Assembly: GCA_905215805.1 (NCBI GenBank)
Contig: CAJMRL010000009.1
Span: forward strand, 1 to 64,000
Direction: 5' to 3'
DNA: 64,000 nt
DNA from: an uncultured bacterium
GTDB lineage: Bacteria; Bacillota; Clostridia; UBA1381
The translations under genes were made by a program, and so were the position numbers. How positions within the stretch are numbered: the first letter of the stretch is position 1; the number at the start of each line of letters is the position of its first letter. Shown here one piece after another: positions 61,465 through 64,000 of the stretch. Under the pieces are notes generated by a model. It worked only from the letters and a program-made list of their open reading frames with translations, ran no database searches and was not told the DNA's origin.

Positions 61465-61477
61465 GGGGTTGACGATA

Positions 61478-61699
61478 ATGAAAAATTTAAGAGATGCTGC
61501 AATAGGTACATCCGTAAAGGTAAAAAAACTCCATGGCGAGGGAGCTGTAAAAAGAAGAATCATGGATATGGGGATTACCAAGGGTACAGAAGTTTTTATC
61601 CGTAAGGTTGCTCCGCTGGGAGACCCTATAGAGGTCACTGTACGGGGATATGAGCTTTCATTGAGAAAGCAGGATGCAGAAACAATTGAAATAGAATAA
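61478..61699 (+). CDS. FeoA-domain protein (second copy)
   Basis: A second FeoA-type protein, 73 residues, with LRDAAIGTSVKVKKLHGEG, RRIMDMGITKGTEVFIRKV and GYELSLRKQDAETIEIE. It is only distantly alike to the first copy; the two may bind different sites of FeoB. The ATG at 61478 follows AAGGGG, 13 bases after the first feoA. Confidence 0.9.
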   Translation: MKNLRDAAIGTSVKVKKLHGEGAVKRRIMDMGITKGTEVFIRKVAPLGDPIEVTVRGYELSLRKQDAETIEIE

Positions 61700-61710
61700 T
61701 TTTATTGGTA

Positions 61711-61727
61711 GGTTAGGTTTTCTAACC
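61711..61727 (+). other. Hairpin before the feoB ribosome site
   Basis: Stem GGTTAG/CTAACC with a five-base loop, ending two bases before AAGGAGG of feoB. The same GGTTAG/CTAACC arms occur in the aroA terminator. It could set FeoB translation or processing of the feo transcript. Confidence 0.5.
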
Positions 61728-61745
61728 GAAAGGAGGATAAACTAA

Positions 61746-64000
61746 ATGGCTATAAAAATAGCTTTGGCGGGCAATCCGAACAGCGGTAAAACTACATTGT
61801 TCAATGCCCTTACAGGTTCAAACCAGTTTGTTGGAAACTGGCCCGGCGTTACAGTCGAAAAGAAAGAAGGAAAGCTCAAGGGATATAATGATGTTATCAT
61901 AACAGACCTTCCCGGAATATACTCGCTTTCACCGTATACTCTCGAGGAAGTGGTCGCAAGAAATTACATAATAAACGAGCGTCCGGATGTTATACTTAAT
62001 ATTATTGATACCACAAACCTTGAAAGAAACCTATATCTCACAACGCAGCTTACCGAAATGGGTATACCGGTAGTAATAGCTGCAAATATGATGGATATTG
62101 TCGCAAAAAACGGAGATAAGCTTAATGTTTCCGAGCTTTCAAAGGCTTTAGGCTGTAAGGTCGTAGAAATATCCGCACTTAAAGGTACGGGCATAAAGCA
62201 GGCTGCTGAGGAAGCTGTAAAGGCTGCAAAAAATAAAACCAATACAATCCCTCTGCACACCTTTACCGGCAGCGTCGAGCATACTCTTGCTCACATAGAA
62301 GAAGCTGCTCTCCATACCATGCCTGAGGAACAACAAAGGTTTTATGCTATAAAACTATTTGAACGTGATGAAAAAATAGTTGAAATGCTCGGCATTGAAA
62401 AGAGCAAGCTTGACCATATAGAAAAGGATATTGAAGCTTGCGAAAAGGAATATGATGATGATTCCGAAAGCATAATCACCAATGAACGCTATGTATGGAT
62501 TGCCTCAATTATAGGAAGCTGCTTTACAAAAAAGAGCAAAAATGCCTCAACAACTACCGATAAAATCGACCGTGTTGTTACAAACCGATGGCTTGCGCTC
62601 CCTATATTTGCTGTTATAATGTTCCTTATTTATTATATTTCTGTTTCTACAATAGGAACTATTGCAACAGACTGGGCTAACGATGGGCTTTTCGGTGACG
62701 GCTGGCATCTATTCGGTATAGGTTCATCACAATATGAACAAGCCGCTGAAGATTATGCACTCCCTGCGGCTGAGATAGAAGCGTTTGAAGCAGCTGCCGC
62801 AGAAGCCGGAGTTGAACCGGAAACAGCTGTTGACCTTACTGCCACAGCAGTTATGTATGATGATGAAGGAAATATTGAAGAAGAAATCCCTGTAGATTTT
62901 GCCGCTTATCAGGAGGCTGCCGAATTGGAAGAGCCTGACCCTGCCGAATATGGCGTATGGGTTCCCGGCATACCTACTTTGATCTCATCGCTGCTTGAAA
63001 AAATAGGCTGTGCCGAATGGCTTTCCGGACTTATCCTCGACGGTATTGTTGCCGGTGTAGGAGCAGTACTCGGATTTGTTCCCCAGATGCTCGTTTTGTT
63101 CTTCCTTCTCGCATTCCTCGAAGCATGCGGATATATGGCAAGAATTGCATTTATTCTGGATAGAATTTTTAGAAAATTTGGTCTTTCCGGTAAATCCTTT
63201 ATACCTATGCTTATCGGCACAGGCTGCGGTGTTCCGGGAGTAATGGCTTCAAGAACCATAGAAAACGAGCGCGACAGACGAATGACAATAATGACAACGA
63301 CCTTTATTCCATGCGGAGCTAAGCTTCCGATAATAGCACTTATTGCCGGAGCGCTTTTCGATGGCGCATGGTGGGTCGCACCAAGTGCTTACTTTGTAGG
63401 TATACTTGCAATAATAACATCAGGAATAATGCTTAAAAAGACTAAAATGTTTGCAGGTGATCCCGCTCCGTTCGTTATGGAGCTTCCTGCATATCATATG
63501 CCGACTCTTGGTAATGTACTTCGCAGCATGTGGGAACGAGGCTGGTCATTTATAAAGAAAGCTGGTACTATTATTCTCTTAGCCACAATCTTTGTATGGT
63601 TCACTTCAAGCTTCGGCTGGGGTGAAGACGGATTCGGAATGGTTGATATGAATGAAAGTATCCTGGCTAAAATCGGCGGAATCATTGCTCCTATATTTGC
63701 TCCTCTCGGATGGGGACACTGGCAGGGTGCTGTTGCCGCTATTACAGGACTTATCGCTAAGGAAAATGTTGTTGGAACATTTGGTGTTCTCTTCGGCGGA
63801 TTCGACGAGGTTGCCGAAAACGGATGGCAAGTATGGACCAATATGCAGGCTGAATTTACCCCTCTTTCAGCATATTCATTCCTCGTATTCAATCTCTTGT
63901 GCGCACCGTGCTTCGCGGCTATCGGAGCTATAAAGAGAGAAATGAACAACGCTAAATGGACATGGTTTGCAATAGGATATCAGTGCGTATTTGCTTATGC
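61746..64000 (+). CDS. feoB: Ferrous iron transporter FeoB (3' end outside window)
   Basis: A G-protein-coupled iron(II) permease, open from ATG (AAGGAGG upstream) to the window end, 751 codons seen. The N-terminal G domain has GNPNSGKTT, DLPGIYSL and NMMD, followed by a GDI helix region. The membrane part shows CGYMARIAFILDR and IGTGCGVPGVMASRTIENERDRRMT, the Gate motifs, and later FIPCGAKLPI with the Cys thought to bind iron. An acidic, Ala/Glu-rich outer-loop insertion occupies about residues 325-400, absent in short FeoB proteins. The C-terminus is not visible. Confidence 0.95.
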   Translation, partial: MAIKIALAGNPNSGKTTLFNALTGSNQFVGNWPGVTVEKKEGKLKGYNDVIITDLPGIYSLSPYTLEEVVARNYIINERPDVILNIIDTTNLERNLYLTTQLTEMGIPVVIAANMMDIVAKNGDKLNVSELSKALGCKVVEISALKGTGIKQAAEEAVKAAKNKTNTIPLHTFTGSVEHTLAHIEEAALHTMPEEQQRFYAIKLFERDEKIVEMLGIEKSKLDHIEKDIEACEKEYDDDSESIITNERYVWIASIIGSCFTKKSKNASTTTDKIDRVVTNRWLALPIFAVIMFLIYYISVSTIGTIATDWANDGLFGDGWHLFGIGSSQYEQAAEDYALPAAEIEAFEAAAAEAGVEPETAVDLTATAVMYDDEGNIEEEIPVDFAAYQEAAELEEPDPAEYGVWVPGIPTLISSLLEKIGCAEWLSGLILDGIVAGVGAVLGFVPQMLVLFFLLAFLEACGYMARIAFILDRIFRKFGLSGKSFIPMLIGTGCGVPGVMASRTIENERDRRMTIMTTTFIPCGAKLPIIALIAGALFDGAWWVAPSAYFVGILAIITSGIMLKKTKMFAGDPAPFVMELPAYHMPTLGNVLRSMWERGWSFIKKAGTIILLATIFVWFTSSFGWGEDGFGMVDMNESILAKIGGIIAPIFAPLGWGHWQGAVAAITGLIAKENVVGTFGVLFGGFDEVAENGWQVWTNMQAEFTPLSAYSFLVFNLLCAPCFAAIGAIKREMNNAKWTWFAIGYQCVFAY

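Noticed and set aside
63494..63949. Minus-strand frames at the window end
   Set aside because: They are shadows of feoB, whose reading frame is intact through the window end.

Overview
The window reads as chromosomal DNA of an endospore-forming, low-GC Gram-positive bacterium of the class Clostridia. Evidence: a complete eight-gene spoIIIA operon (21757-26449), spoIVB, spoIIID and a SpoVB-like flippase; Firmicutes-type gene orders (MazG-like, gdpP, rplI, dnaB; der, plsY, gpsA); pta-ackA acetate fermentation; a class B sortase with its substrate; strong AGGAGG ribosome sites; and repeated TTGaca-17-TATAAT promoters. Genus cannot be named from the sequence alone. No rRNA, CRISPR array, phage or intact insertion sequence was seen.

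Layout. 1-162: tandem elongator tRNA-Met genes. 0.2-3.5 kb: acyl-CoA ligase and sodium symporter operon. 3.6-5.1 kb: an unrecognised pair, one tail-anchored coiled-coil protein and one zinc-ribbon/LEA-like protein. 5.3-8.7 kb: pcrA and divergent spoIVB. 8.7-10.9 kb: pta-ackA. 10.9-11.7 kb: a gene-poor, hairpin-rich gap. 11.7-13.4 kb: ptsI. 13.4-18.5 kb: purine permease with a long terminator-bearing leader, then xdhBCA. 18.7-21.1 kb: HD protein and a K+/H+-type antiporter. 21.1-26.5 kb: Asp23-like gene and spoIIIA. 26.6-35.1 kb: lipoprotein, DUF1858, ftsH, tilS, dnaB, rplI, gdpP, MazG-like. 35.2-40.1 kb: rhaM, nth, DMT transporter, aldose-1-epimerase-like gene, galT. 40.2-47.3 kb: six-gene operon DUF512, der, plsY, gpsA, trkA, trkH. 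47.6 kb: a 37-residue Cys-rich membrane peptide. 47.9-52.0 kb: malic enzyme, then an SH3b/unknown/lipase operon. 52.2-56.4 kb: spoIIID, SLH-NlpC/P60 wall enzyme, sortase B and NPKTG protein. 56.7 kb: candidate small RNA. 56.8-61.0 kb: icd, SpoVB-like gene, aroA. 61.2-64 kb: feoA, feoA, feoB (cut by the window end).

How the genes work together. Sporulation: SpoIVB (forespore signal), SpoIIIAA-AH (channel), SpoIIID (mother-cell regulator with a clear sigma-E-type promoter) and probably the Cys-rich peptide (sigma-K-type promoter). Potassium and c-di-AMP: GdpP, TrkAH and an RCK_C antiporter sit in one window. Purine catabolism: XdhABC plus the NCS2 permease. Fermentation and carbon: pta-ackA, malic enzyme, NADP-isocitrate dehydrogenase, galT.

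Most of the window is ordinary core genome. The observations most worth a second look are the Cys-rich peptide, the promoter-to-terminator small RNA unit near 56.7 kb, the purine permease leader with mutually exclusive hairpins, the unrecognised 3.6-5.1 kb pair, and the hairpin-rich gap at 10.9-11.7 kb. All functional assignments come from reading motifs, without database searches.
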